From NCBI GenBank assembly GCA_020850225.1, contig JADZFD010000027.1:1-40410 (forward strand): 40,410 bases of DNA, in the 5' to 3' direction. Numbering within the stretch: position 1 is the first letter of the stretch; the number at the start of each line of letters is the position of its first letter. A program made the position numbers and the translations under genes. Under the pieces are notes generated by a model that had not been told where the DNA came from, did no database searches, and worked only from the letters and a program-made list of their open reading frames with translations. Origin of the DNA: Saprospiraceae bacterium (GTDB taxonomy: Bacteria; Bacteroidota; Bacteroidia; Chitinophagales; Saprospiraceae). This document shows positions 7,867 to 18,400 of this stretch, piece by piece.

Positions 7867-10800
7867 ATGCTGCGTTTTTACTATATTAGTATATTTATTT
7901 TTCTTTCGATAAGTATATTTGCCCAGGGATACAATTTTAGTAATCTTATATCCGGCAATGCTTCAAATGTTTCAAATGATTGTCTGAATGGAGGAGCAGT
8001 TGCTACAGCATCCATTACGGTATCCGGACTTGATGTTTTATCCAATGATTTTGAGTTGAAATTTGCAGGAGCAGACCTCACTATTGGTAAAACATTTGAT
8101 CTGAAGATTACTGTGATTTCACCACAAGGTACAAGAGCTACTTTTCTGGATACAAGAGCCGGTTCCAACTTTCCTGTTCAAATAGACAAATACAATCTGT
8201 TTCGGGCACGGAACTGTGATTGGTTTCTTCCGCATACGAGCCCGCAATTGGTTCCCTGGCAAGCAGGTAAACTGTTTTGTTTCAGACCTGTGACTGATTT
8301 TAGTATCTTCAAAGGCGAGAATCCCAACGGAGAATGGAAGTTTGAATTTTGTTCTACCAATGCGTCTGAATTGAGTTTGGGTTTTTTGATGCTGGAATTC
8401 AGATCATTGAAGGCGATCATTACTCCTCCGGTTATCGTGAAAAAGCCCACCGATTGTCTGAGTGCTGATGGCACTATTACATTTAATTTTGGTACAAAAT
8501 GTGATCAGGGTCTTGTATATTATACCGTAGATAATCAACCTTGGCAGGTCAGTACCATTCCTGTAGATTATACTTTAGGATTTGTCAATCAAATTACAAA
8601 TACCATTTCCGGCCTTAAAGCAGGCAAACATACTATAAAAGCTGTGCTGGGTGATCCAAACGGTTATATTTACTCAAACACCTATAATGAACGGGAATTC
8701 ACTCTTGAGGCGGCAACAGGCAATGGGGATATTCAAGTATTATGTGCAAAAGACTTTACGGTAGGTAATGGGACAACAGGAAGTGTCAATGTTCAATTAA
8801 TTCCTCCACTGCATTGGGACAATTGCGGTTTGATCACTTCTATTACAAAAATAACTGGTAAATTTTCGAATGGAGACTTCAACGTGGATTTAAACACGCA
8901 AAGTTTGGTGATAAATGGTACCGGCAGAACAGAATTTGTGTGGGAAATCACCAATAGTAAAGGCCAGAAAAAGACCTGTTCCAGCTTTGTTACCACTGTA
9001 ACGGGAAATGTTGCAGTGTTTACAGCAAACACCTGTGGTATTCCTGTAAAAGTATCTAAATGTGATTATTCCAGGCCCATGTTGAATATACCAGTTAACA
9101 TAAGCCAACTTCCAAAATTGGGGACAACAACCAAATTGGATAAAGTGGAATTAACCATGAAATTTCCAACGACATGTACAGGTGAAGCATATCTGATTGA
9201 TCCCAAGGGAAATTCGTATCTGCTTTTCAATCAATCTTCATTCCCAACTTACAATAATTCCGGATCTATGACCGTAGAGTTTACTACGGATACGGATCCA
9301 TTTATCAAATCGCATAACGCTTCTGTACTCCCTTCATCAGGCGATAAACTAAGAAAGCCCATTGGTAACCTGAATTTGGCCAATCTTAGAAAAATCAACC
9401 CGAATGGGACCTGGTATCTTGCTGTTTGTGATAATAATGCTGCCGGTTTTGATATTGAATGTTTAAAGTTTTATTTCAATGATGCATGTATTAAGGACCA
9501 GGAAGCACCAACTTTTACACAGTGTCCTGCAAATCAGGTAGTCGTACTTGGGTCCAATAATCTGGCAGAATTCAATATCAGGGATCCGTTTTCTACGGAC
9601 AATTGCAAGGTAAAATCCAGAGTTCAGGAAATCACCTATCTGGATGGTACTACATCTTCAGATGGCAAAACATCTTTATATTACGATAATATTGATGCAG
9701 ATCAAGGTAATGAGTATAAATACAGTATCGTGGGAAAGGGAAGAGCCATCATTGTATACACTACCACGGATGAGGCAAATAATCTTGGTCGCTGTTATGT
9801 ATATATATATGCAGTAGGGCCTAATGACTGTGCAAGCGATCAGTTGAAACCTGTACTTGTAGATTGTGTTCCGGATTTTGAAATAACCGCATATCCGAAT
9901 GGCGTGACAGATTACTATACAACAGACCCTGCTTTCTATGATAACTGTGGTATTAAATCCACTCAATTGAATATAACCTATGTAAACGGGGCTAAGAGTT
10001 TGAATAATTCAACTTTTGAGACGTTTAAGACCTTCTATCCCCGACAGACTTTTACGTATAATGTACTTGGTACAGGTAAAGTTTACTTTGATTATTCGGT
10101 CACAGATCTTAAAGGGAATGTTGGTACCTGCAGGACAGTTGTTACTGTCAAACCGGCTACTCCCGGTACCGATCCGTGTACTTCATTTAAGCCATCACTC
10201 GCTGTAGCCGGCGGCAATTGTACAAATAATATCATGACTGTCAATGATGCTGCAGGCGCAGTTAGGATTGACTGGAAAAATGGAAGTCAGATAGTCCAAT
10301 CTTCTGTAAGCAACTCAACACCTGTAACACAGGGATCGACTGTAGCAGGTACAGGAATAGCCGGTGGTAGCAATTCACAGTTCGCTATCGCTCAAAATGT
10401 TGCTTTAGATAAATCGGGTAATCTTTATGTGGTGGATACGGACAATCATAGGATATTAAAATTCAGTCCAGGAGCGACCACAGGAACGGTAGTAGCTGGT
10501 GGCAATGGTGCCGGAAATGCATTGAATCAATTGAATAAACCATGGAGTGTTTATGTGGACAAGGATGACAATGTATTTATAGCAGATTTTGAAAACCATC
10601 GGGTTGTAAGATGGGCACCCGGAGCTACTTCAGGAGTAGTAGTAGCAGGAGGCAATGGAGCCGGAAGTGCTTTGAATCAATTAGATGGTCCAGTTGGCGT
10701 ATACATAGATGATAATGGAAATATTTATGTTGCAGATTTTCGTAATTATCGAATTCAAAAGTGGGTTAAAGGTGCTTCACAAGGTACGACAGTGGCTGGA

Positions 10801-12984
10801 GTAAGTGGTTCTTATGGGTCAGATGCCAATCAACTGAATACGATAAGAGACATTGCAGTCAATAGTATAGGGGAAATATTTGTAATGGATAATGCATATG
10901 GTCAAGTTAAAAAATTTCCTGCCAATTCTACCCAGGGAACTCCAGGTATTATTGTTGCTAAAGATAAAGCGGGAGATGGAAATGGTAATAACCCGACAAG
11001 AGGTATGTGTATGGATGCAGCAGGCAATATTTACATTGCTAATATAGCCGATCATTACATCAAAAAATTTCCACCAAATGGCAATGAAAATACGCAGGGA
11101 GTAATCATTGCAGGTGGTAATGGTGCAGGATCTGGTGCAAACCAATTGAATGGACCAAGAGGTGTAGTCGTGGATGGACAAAATAATATATACATCTTAG
11201 ATCAAATAAATTACAGGGTTCAGAAATGGGCGCAGAGTTTCAGTACGCTGGATTATACATTCAAACCTACGACGGCAGGAAGTTATACTGCGGAGGTTAC
11301 CCGAGCTGATGGATGCACGAAAACGACCAATAGCCTGACGATCACAGATTGTAATACTGGTGGTTTATTGTTCACTTTAGGTGCAGGTTGCATCACGCCC
11401 GGTAATACCGGATCATTTCCTGTCACGGTGAATAATTTCACAGGTATCGGAGCGTTTCAGTTTGACCTTAGCTTGCCGGCAAATTCAAATCTCAAATTTG
11501 AAAAAGCGGATAATTTTGGATTAAATAATATTCAGTACAATATCCTACAGAACGGAGACATCAGAATAACATGGGATGAGCCTAACGGCCAAAATATTAA
11601 TCTGGCAAATGGTACAAGAATCCTTGATATTTTCATCTCCGCCAATGCATCATTTGCGCAGCCTGTCATTGTCACAGGTAAGGAAGTGGTTGTATTGAGT
11701 AGTACCGGCGTGAGCAGTGGCAGTGTAGCATCAGCTACCATCTGCGTAAGCAGTAAGGTCACAATAACAGGTACTGTCAAAAATCCATCGAACAAAGGTA
11801 TCTCCAATGTAGATATCGCCGAGTATGACCCGGCTGCTCAGGCGTGGGTGAATAACCAGGTTAAAACAAACAGTACAGGAGTGTATTCATTAAGTCAGGT
11901 TACTCCAACGCATCAAATTATTCCTGGTTTTATTAATGACGATCCATTACGAGGTGTCAATGTAGCAGATGTAGCGCGTATACGCAGACATGTTCTCCAA
12001 ATAACGCAATTGGATACAGATTATAAGAAAATGGCTGCTGATGTTGATTTAAATGGGGTAATAAACGTAGTGGATGCCGCTGTAACCAATAGAATGGTAC
12101 TGAAGAAGATTAATAAATTTCCAAATAATGAAGCATGGAGATTTGTACCGGCGGATTATAATATAAGCGCCAACCCATTGGATGTCAATATTCCATGGTG
12201 GTATGATCTGACAAAGCCGGGACTGAATACTTCAAAACTGGATTTTATTGCCATTAAGGTCGGAGATGTTGACTTTTCATCAGCCTTACATGATAATGCT
12301 GTTGAATCCAGATTGGCACCAGTAGTATTATCAATACCGGATACTGTGGTAACACCGAGTCAAAGTATGGTGATACCTGTATATGTATCTGGTGGCGACA
12401 AGATTTCTATTTTTTCCATGAATCTGGCATATGATACTTCAAAGGTAAAACTGGAAAAAATTGAATCTTCAATGATGCAGGGATTTGGAAGTGGAAACTA
12501 TAACGATCTTGGAGGCAATGTCTTAATCGCATGGGATCATCCTCAGGGTGGATCTTTTGTGGGAACCGGCAAGATGATGCTTCTTACATTCAGCAATAAG
12601 GTTTCTTCAGGCACTTCTCCATTAAACATGACTAATGTCAGTTTGTATGATGAAGATTTTAATCAGTACACTTCGACTTCGGATGACGGATCAATCATTA
12701 TGAAAACGTCAGGGGTAAATGACCTGAATGATGCTGCAGATATCAACATTTATCCGAATCCATTTACAGAGGTTCTCAACATAGAAGTTGAAATGCATAA
12801 ATCATCAAATATTACAATAGAAGTCATGGACGAAACAGGAAAAGTACTGAGAACATTCAACACCGGTAAGGATGCAGGTAGACAGGTATATCAAATCAAG
12901 GATCTGGACTATAAAGGAGTCCTGCTGGTCAAGACAACGTCCGGGCACTTTACCAAAACATTCAAGGTAATAAAAATCCAGTAA
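7867..12984 (+). CDS. Giant T9SS-exported protein: P domains, HYR-like, NHL propeller, cohesin/dockerin-like modules
   Basis: A 1705-residue secreted protein with a signal peptide ending near FAQG (residue 21). Domains in order: a P/Homo B-like domain (about 22-185, with NPNGEWKFEFC), a second one (about 390-540, NPNGTWYLAVC), two HYR-like domains with DNC and T/SVTD-type ends (about 545-770), about six NHL repeats forming a beta-propeller (about 825-1125, units such as GNLYVVDTDNHRILKF), a cohesin-like domain (about 1167-1280), a beta-sandwich linker and dockerin-like module (about 1358-1412, AADVDLNGVINVVDAAV), a second cohesin-like domain (about 1487-1600) and a T9SS type A sorting domain (about 1625-1705, INIYPNPF). 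No protease domain accompanies the P domains. A strong terminator follows. It is divergent from a LytTR two-component operon with operator-like repeats between them, suggesting regulated expression. The function is unknown, probably surface scaffolding or binding. Confidence 0.88.
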   Translation: MLRFYYISIFIFLSISIFAQGYNFSNLISGNASNVSNDCLNGGAVATASITVSGLDVLSNDFELKFAGADLTIGKTFDLKITVISPQGTRATFLDTRAGSNFPVQIDKYNLFRARNCDWFLPHTSPQLVPWQAGKLFCFRPVTDFSIFKGENPNGEWKFEFCSTNASELSLGFLMLEFRSLKAIITPPVIVKKPTDCLSADGTITFNFGTKCDQGLVYYTVDNQPWQVSTIPVDYTLGFVNQITNTISGLKAGKHTIKAVLGDPNGYIYSNTYNEREFTLEAATGNGDIQVLCAKDFTVGNGTTGSVNVQLIPPLHWDNCGLITSITKITGKFSNGDFNVDLNTQSLVINGTGRTEFVWEITNSKGQKKTCSSFVTTVTGNVAVFTANTCGIPVKVSKCDYSRPMLNIPVNISQLPKLGTTTKLDKVELTMKFPTTCTGEAYLIDPKGNSYLLFNQSSFPTYNNSGSMTVEFTTDTDPFIKSHNASVLPSSGDKLRKPIGNLNLANLRKINPNGTWYLAVCDNNAAGFDIECLKFYFNDACIKDQEAPTFTQCPANQVVVLGSNNLAEFNIRDPFSTDNCKVKSRVQEITYLDGTTSSDGKTSLYYDNIDADQGNEYKYSIVGKGRAIIVYTTTDEANNLGRCYVYIYAVGPNDCASDQLKPVLVDCVPDFEITAYPNGVTDYYTTDPAFYDNCGIKSTQLNITYVNGAKSLNNSTFETFKTFYPRQTFTYNVLGTGKVYFDYSVTDLKGNVGTCRTVVTVKPATPGTDPCTSFKPSLAVAGGNCTNNIMTVNDAAGAVRIDWKNGSQIVQSSVSNSTPVTQGSTVAGTGIAGGSNSQFAIAQNVALDKSGNLYVVDTDNHRILKFSPGATTGTVVAGGNGAGNALNQLNKPWSVYVDKDDNVFIADFENHRVVRWAPGATSGVVVAGGNGAGSALNQLDGPVGVYIDDNGNIYVADFRNYRIQKWVKGASQGTTVAGVSGSYGSDANQLNTIRDIAVNSIGEIFVMDNAYGQVKKFPANSTQGTPGIIVAKDKAGDGNGNNPTRGMCMDAAGNIYIANIADHYIKKFPPNGNENTQGVIIAGGNGAGSGANQLNGPRGVVVDGQNNIYILDQINYRVQKWAQSFSTLDYTFKPTTAGSYTAEVTRADGCTKTTNSLTITDCNTGGLLFTLGAGCITPGNTGSFPVTVNNFTGIGAFQFDLSLPANSNLKFEKADNFGLNNIQYNILQNGDIRITWDEPNGQNINLANGTRILDIFISANASFAQPVIVTGKEVVVLSSTGVSSGSVASATICVSSKVTITGTVKNPSNKGISNVDIAEYDPAAQAWVNNQVKTNSTGVYSLSQVTPTHQIIPGFINDDPLRGVNVADVARIRRHVLQITQLDTDYKKMAADVDLNGVINVVDAAVTNRMVLKKINKFPNNEAWRFVPADYNISANPLDVNIPWWYDLTKPGLNTSKLDFIAIKVGDVDFSSALHDNAVESRLAPVVLSIPDTVVTPSQSMVIPVYVSGGDKISIFSMNLAYDTSKVKLEKIESSMMQGFGSGNYNDLGGNVLIAWDHPQGGSFVGTGKMMLLTFSNKVSSGTSPLNMTNVSLYDEDFNQYTSTSDDGSIIMKTSGVNDLNDAADINIYPNPFTEVLNIEVEMHKSSNITIEVMDETGKVLRTFNTGKDAGRQVYQIKDLDYKGVLLVKTTSGHFTKTFKVIKIQ

Positions 12985-13010
12985 ACTACATTTAAATTTT
13001 GCATAATTTA

Positions 13011-13045
13011 GGGAGTTGTTCATTCAGAACAACTCCCTTTTTTTT
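13011..13045 (+). terminator. Intrinsic terminator after the 7867 gene
   Basis: GGGAGTTGTTC (13011-13021) pairs perfectly with GAACAACTCCC (13027-13037) around a 5-base loop, followed by eight T residues (13038-13045). It begins 27 bases after the stop codon at 12984. Confidence 0.92.
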
Positions 13046-13139
13046 ATCAGAATCCTGGGTTTCTTATACAGGTTATCAATTCTTTTTATCCGACAAAGTC
13101 GGTAATTATATTGATTACAGTATACACGTTTCAGGCATC

Positions 13140-13159
13140 GTGTGTATAACAAATTGCAC
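13140..13159 (-). repeat. Terminal inverted repeat of the IS remnant
   Basis: GTGTGTATAACAAATTGCAC is the exact reverse complement of the left MITE terminus (236-255) and one base different from 39982-40001. The last base of the transposase stop codon is the first base of this repeat, the compact layout expected at the 3' end of an insertion sequence. Confidence 0.8.
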
Positions 13160-13545
13160 TAAGCGGCAGCATTAACAAATTTTTCTACGAAATGCCATGC
13201 CTGACTTTTATTCAGACATCTTAAATTTGCAATGGCATTCACTCCCCTTATACTCCATAATTGTCCTGAGAGCTTTAAGCGAGATTGTATTACGCTTCTA
13301 TGGGCAGCTTCTATGGGACCTGATCCTATGAGCATCCCTTTATCTTTATAGGTTTTATAACACATCCTATCTTCATGTTCTTTAAAATACTGAAGTGTCT
13401 TGTCTTTCAATTCACTCGCTTCTTCCGTTTTAAATCTTAATTTTTTTATAGTCTCCATAACATGATATACTTTATCTTCCATCAACTTCTCACATTCAGA
13501 AAGCAGTATTACTGAAACATCTTTTATTATTGACGAATTTTTCAA
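13159..13545 (-). pseudogene. Transposase C-terminal remnant, ISKra4-like
   Basis: Only about 128 codons remain. The stretch DKGMLIGSGPIEAAHRSVI followed by QSRLKLSGQLWS and ANLRCLNKSQAW is the C-terminal part of DDE transposases of the ISKra4 type (ISLre2-like enzymes are the alternative), which are normally some 350-480 residues. Upstream the frame runs into TAA within about 20 bases and no further transposase motif is seen to 13904, so the N-terminal and most catalytic residues are gone. The nominal start is a TTG without support. The gene ends precisely in a 20-bp inverted repeat shared with the flanking repeats, which ties the two together. Confidence 0.85.
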
Positions 13546-13904
13546 TGAATTTGGTAATATTTAAAAAAAACGATCTCAAGTGTATCAAAAAGAATATAAA
13601 AGGAGTAGAGTTTTTAATATGCGTATTTTGTACCGTGCAGCCAGTTCTGTAGAAATGACATGAGGCTCACATGGATTACTGACGATACTAGTCCCATTTA
13701 TGAGAATGTGTATATCCGCAAAATATATTCTGCTTTTCTCTCGCTGATCCCGCAGATTTAGCTGATATAATATGGGCACGGGTTGACAAGTTTTTGAGCT
13801 ACCTCGCCTTTTACAGTCCTTCACCTCCTATATTCAACACAAGTTTGTCGGGCTTTGGAAATTTGGTGGATGACAAACCTATCCTAATATGAATGCTCCT
13901 GAAC
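13546..13904. other. Non-coding IS scar region, no convincing gene
   Basis: The 359 bases between the transposase remnant and the propeller gene hold only a weak minus-strand open frame (13585-13824) with no recognisable motif. Around 13743-13767 the sequence TGATCCCGCAGATTTAGCTG looks like the CTGAT/CGCAGATTTA-type intergenic repeat often seen in Bacteroidota genomes; this recognition is from memory and uncertain. No second terminal repeat of the IS is visible here. Confidence 0.5.
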
Positions 13905-15443
13905 TCATTCTACCTTTATGAATTGTGTACCATAAAAGACCCTTTCAGTACTACCGACAGGATATATCTCCAGATTATATCTTCCGGCAGGTAGCCGGCT
14001 TATATCAAGCGCATCCGGCAGCTGGTCTGCTGGTAGCCGGCTTTGAATCAAGGCGCTGCCATTCATGTCATATAAATAGAGGTCTGCTGCGACTGGAAGT
14101 GAAAAATCCTTAAAGTGTATTATATTTCGTGCAGGATTAGGAAAAACCTCAAGAGGCCGTCGATAATACACCTGATGCCCAAAGACAGAGGTAATACCGG
14201 GATTGCATTTTTGTGCTTCGTCCACCCTAAATCGAGGGAAGTTCGGCAACGAGCGCCCATGAGAGTTTGGAATCTTGATTCCATTTTGCACGAAGTCACA
14301 GGCTTTTCCTTTTTCGTCCGGATGGTTGATCACATGGATAGAAAACGAACCACTTTTAGGACACATATAGATCTTGCAGTCCGGCCCCTGCACCATTAGA
14401 AACAATAAGGTAGAAAATGGATCTTTTGTTCCATTATAGGTGTCTATCAGTACGATTTTTTTATCAGGATCCGACTCCCACGTATCTATCTGGTGCAGCC
14501 AATAATCCGAGGCTGCATAAATAAAACGACTATTGGGTGACCATTCTACACTGGCAAAGTTATAGGATTCTCTGTCAATATCATCTTCTGGGATGACATT
14601 GATCTTTTGATGATGGCTGAGCCGCCCGGTCTCACGGTCAAAATCATAAATATGTAATTGGTCAAAGTAATTATATAAGGCGTACTTGGTACCGTCGGGA
14701 CTGAATTTGGCAGTACCGGAAGAACTGCTTTTGCGCTTGTCAAAAATCTGGTGTGATGGCTGCACCTGACTTAAAGAGATACCTGCATCATCTATAAGGA
14801 AGGTAAGGATAGAATCCCCTAATACAGGTTGTAAAACCCACCAATCCCTTTGGTTTTGATGCCGGATGGCAGTCAAATAATTGCCAAGCAAATTATTTTT
14901 ATCATAAAACTTAATGTTCTTTAATGTAACCGCCGAGGTAAGGGTAAGCGCATCATATTCTATATAACTATACCGGATTTCAAACGAATCCTTTGCCGGA
15001 GGCTTATATACCGGCGCTTTATGAATGAGATAAAATCCCGACGAAGTTTTTGGATCCGGAAGGAACATGATATTCTGAAATCCGGGAAAACCATCTCCCG
15101 GATCCGGCCAGTACCGCCTTACCCACTCGCCGTCATTGATATCAGACCCATTGGTGATGATGGATAGATTGGCATCCATCACCGCTCTGCCATTACTAAA
15201 AAACAGCAAATTGCCGTAATCATCGCAGATGGAAGCCTTATTTCCGTCTGTACCCAAAGGAAGCTTACAATAACTTACAGTCATCGTGTCTTTGTTGAAG
15301 TCCATCTTATGCCCATCGTATCCACCAGTTTCTGTATAATTCTTTTGTGATCCGGCCACCCAAATATAATCTCCCTTGATTTGTGCTACAATAGTACTCA
15401 AAGGTATAATCGTCATAAAAATCCATAGAATATTATTTTTCAT
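13905..15443 (-). CDS. Secreted beta-propeller protein with T9SS sorting domain
   Basis: A 512-residue protein with a signal peptide (ending about IVAQ, residue 21). The body reads as a WD40/TolB-like beta-propeller, with blade-like segments such as SSGTAKFSPDGTKYALYNY and ASVEWSPNSRFIYAAS. The C-terminal 80 residues are a T9SS type A sorting domain (LEVFPNPARNIIHF, then LYDMNGSAL, ending YGTQFIKVE). It follows the M4 peptidase gene by 7 bases, so the two are almost certainly one operon and may be exported together. The catalytic or binding role is unknown. No terminator is seen after it, where the IS scar begins. Confidence 0.82.
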   Translation of the reverse strand: MKNNILWIFMTIIPLSTIVAQIKGDYIWVAGSQKNYTETGGYDGHKMDFNKDTMTVSYCKLPLGTDGNKASICDDYGNLLFFSNGRAVMDANLSIITNGSDINDGEWVRRYWPDPGDGFPGFQNIMFLPDPKTSSGFYLIHKAPVYKPPAKDSFEIRYSYIEYDALTLTSAVTLKNIKFYDKNNLLGNYLTAIRHQNQRDWWVLQPVLGDSILTFLIDDAGISLSQVQPSHQIFDKRKSSSSGTAKFSPDGTKYALYNYFDQLHIYDFDRETGRLSHHQKINVIPEDDIDRESYNFASVEWSPNSRFIYAASDYWLHQIDTWESDPDKKIVLIDTYNGTKDPFSTLLFLMVQGPDCKIYMCPKSGSFSIHVINHPDEKGKACDFVQNGIKIPNSHGRSLPNFPRFRVDEAQKCNPGITSVFGHQVYYRRPLEVFPNPARNIIHFKDFSLPVAADLYLYDMNGSALIQSRLPADQLPDALDISRLPAGRYNLEIYPVGSTERVFYGTQFIKVE

Positions 15444-15450
15444 AACTATA

Positions 15451-18400
15451 TTATTTTATTACGATGACTTTATATACCCTTGTCTCGCCTCTGTCAGTCA
15501 GTAGCTGGATGAATTGCATCCCCGCATGGGTGGATAAGTCCAACTCTATATTTCGGACATGATGGTATGTCTTAGTGAGATATACCTTGCCGGTCATATC
15601 AGATATGAAGAGCTTACCCGTGAATGGATGCGAGAAATCCACGCGGATGTAGCCGTCGGTAGGGTTGGGTGCTACCTGCACATCCTGAAGGATGTCACCG
15701 ACCGAGCCGCCTATCCGCTCGACTGGCAAAGGTACCATACAGTCATCATACAGGTGAAAGTCTTCACTGCTAAAGGTCGCTACCATGACTCGTGCCAGAT
15801 AGACAGCATCTCCATATCTGTCCGCACAATGCCTGCTGTAAGCTAATACCTCACTTCTGTCCTCTGTCCTGACACTATCTCTTACTTTATATTGAATGTA
15901 CAGTTTGAGTATCGCCTTCCATTTTTGGAATATCAGCGAGTCACATGCTACCTCATCTATTACAGTATAGAGGCTGTCTAATCGAAGGCTATCCTGATGC
16001 AGATGGGACGGCAAGATAGATGTCTTATGACGGCGGTATACATCCGCCATATTGGCTCTGATTGTTGTTTTGGATGATGCGTCCGATGTTTCTACGTATT
16101 GTCGGGCATACTGGCGCAGCGTATCGCTCCGACTGCCACTGTGGTCTAATCGGGTCAGTGCGGCAAAGACCTCTGCCGCTTTTGATACTCCGCAGAGTCG
16201 AGTCAGTACTGTGTCGAGTCGGATACAGTCCGGCAGACGAAAGACCGTGTCCTTTTGAGCCCGGTAGAGCAGGTGAAAGACATTGATAAAAAATCTGTCA
16301 GGTAAGGTGTCCCGGATACGCTTGAGCTGTGACCAATACACACATAGTGAGTCGACCAATGCCGCCTCAGGGCCGATGACGACTCCGGTACAGTTAAAGG
16401 GATTTGGTTTATAAGCTATTTCAAACCAACTACCATTATCCGGAATGGGATTTGCAGGCATGTGGTAGGCTATATTGGGATTTACCGTAAATTTAGAAAG
16501 ATCTAGTTCATCTTGTGTCAACCCAATAGCCTCGGCAGTACCACCTATGAATAGGTTGCCATGGTGCGGTTGAGGGCCGATGACAGAATGGATTTCTATG
16601 TCTTTGGAGGTGTTGAGGATGTTGCCTTTGATGGTATGCTGATCCGAATTATACTTTATTTCCACCCCTTTCATGCCTGCCATGATGTCATTGCAGACAA
16701 TCGTATTGTATGTGGCATTACTCAGACTGACGGCAGGCGCATTATAAGGGCTGATGATGATGTTTTGTGAAAATTTACTTCCATGATTGCTCGCTCCCCT
16801 AAATGCTGCTGAAGCGATGTTGCTCCGCTGATCAAATGTGATATGATTATTTATAATCTCTTCATCGATAGTCAACCTCGAAAATATAGGACAAAATCCA
16901 TAACCGACATGGATATAGTTATTGGTTATATATCCATCATCGACTAGATCAGTAAATATCCCTATTCCTGTTGATGCCGTTTGAATATCGATCGTATTGC
17001 CTGCGATCACTGCACCAGGCGTAGATAACACTTTTATTCCATTATTTGCAAATATATCAGAATTGTCTGCTATTATCACGCCATCTGACTGATAGCATCT
17101 AATACCCGTACTACCGAGATCAATCTCAGATCCTATCCTGTTGCGTTCTATAAAGACAGTAGATTGTTCACAATTAATAGCAGTATTAAAATAACCGGAT
17201 ATGGTATTCTCAGATATATCAGCAAACGTATTTTTAATGAAAACCGGGTATGCACAGTTATCAAAAGTAGTATTGTTAATAATATAATAGCTACCATTAT
17301 CTATAAAGACACCCTGATAGCAATCATTAATATTAGAATGCTCAATTGTATTTCTATCGCCATGCAAATTAAATGCAGTGTGGCAATAGCTTATATCTGC
17401 GTTACGAATAACCTTGATTCCTGAACTATATTCTGATAATATGCCTATTTGGCATCCTGTGATATCACCCAGCTTTTTTATATTATGCTTATAATAAAAG
17501 TAATTTCCATTACTGCTAAATTTTAACCCTACCTCACTATAAGAATTGCCTATTATATGTACATTATCATATTGAAAAGAGCTTAATGGCCCTTGTATGT
17601 CTATACCTGTTCTGGCATTATATATAGATGCATTAACAAACTCTACACTACCGCCTTCTTCGATAATTATACCATTCCAGGCACCTTGACTTTCGCAGGT
17701 ATTAAGTTTAGAGGAATAAATAATTAGTGTTCCACCACTTTTTATTTTGATAAATTTGCCATCATTTAAAAAAATGTCCGATTGTAGAATATCCAAAGTC
17801 CCCCCTGATTCAACAATGATATTTCCTCCCATATATTGTCGGGTTTGAGTAATGGATTGGTAGTCAGTAATGATCAAATCCTGTCCATTAGTAGTACATT
17901 GCTGGTCCACGCATACCCTTGTCCATGCATTTAAAATTGAATTATATTCGGATGAGTGCTCGCCAAACATTTCTTTAGCTACAGCCATCGTTTGATATTT
18001 AAAATGAAATATGCCGGCTTTAGGATCTACAATTCGGGTCAAAGCTTCTAAAGCAAGATTTTTGGATGTTTCAATGCTACCAATTGGCTGAATGGATGAG
18101 CCTTGTATTCCATTGGTAATCGCATAAAACCAATGACTTATAGCCTTACTGCTCTCATGTGGTGATTCTGTCAGAGGATCAAAGCAATACAATGATGTAT
18201 GCTCTCTGTCGAGAAAATTTTTGACATCATAATCATCATTACCCATAATCCAGTCAGTACCGCTGGGTAGTATCCCGTTTTCAATATAATCTGCAATAAT
18301 ATCAGCTAATCCTTCATGTAATACTGCATTTTGATAGGTAGGGTCATAGTCTATAAAAGTAAAAACAACATGATGTCCTAATTCATGTGCGATGATATCA

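Noticed and set aside
13021-13032. CATTCAGAACAA near 13021 as a further LytTR box
   Set aside because: It is a single copy, lies inside the terminator hairpin after a stop codon, and has no partner at 20-21 bp.
13585-13824. A 79-codon minus-strand open frame as a gene
   Set aside because: No recognisable motif, no promoter, and it sits in the deleted part of the IS scar.
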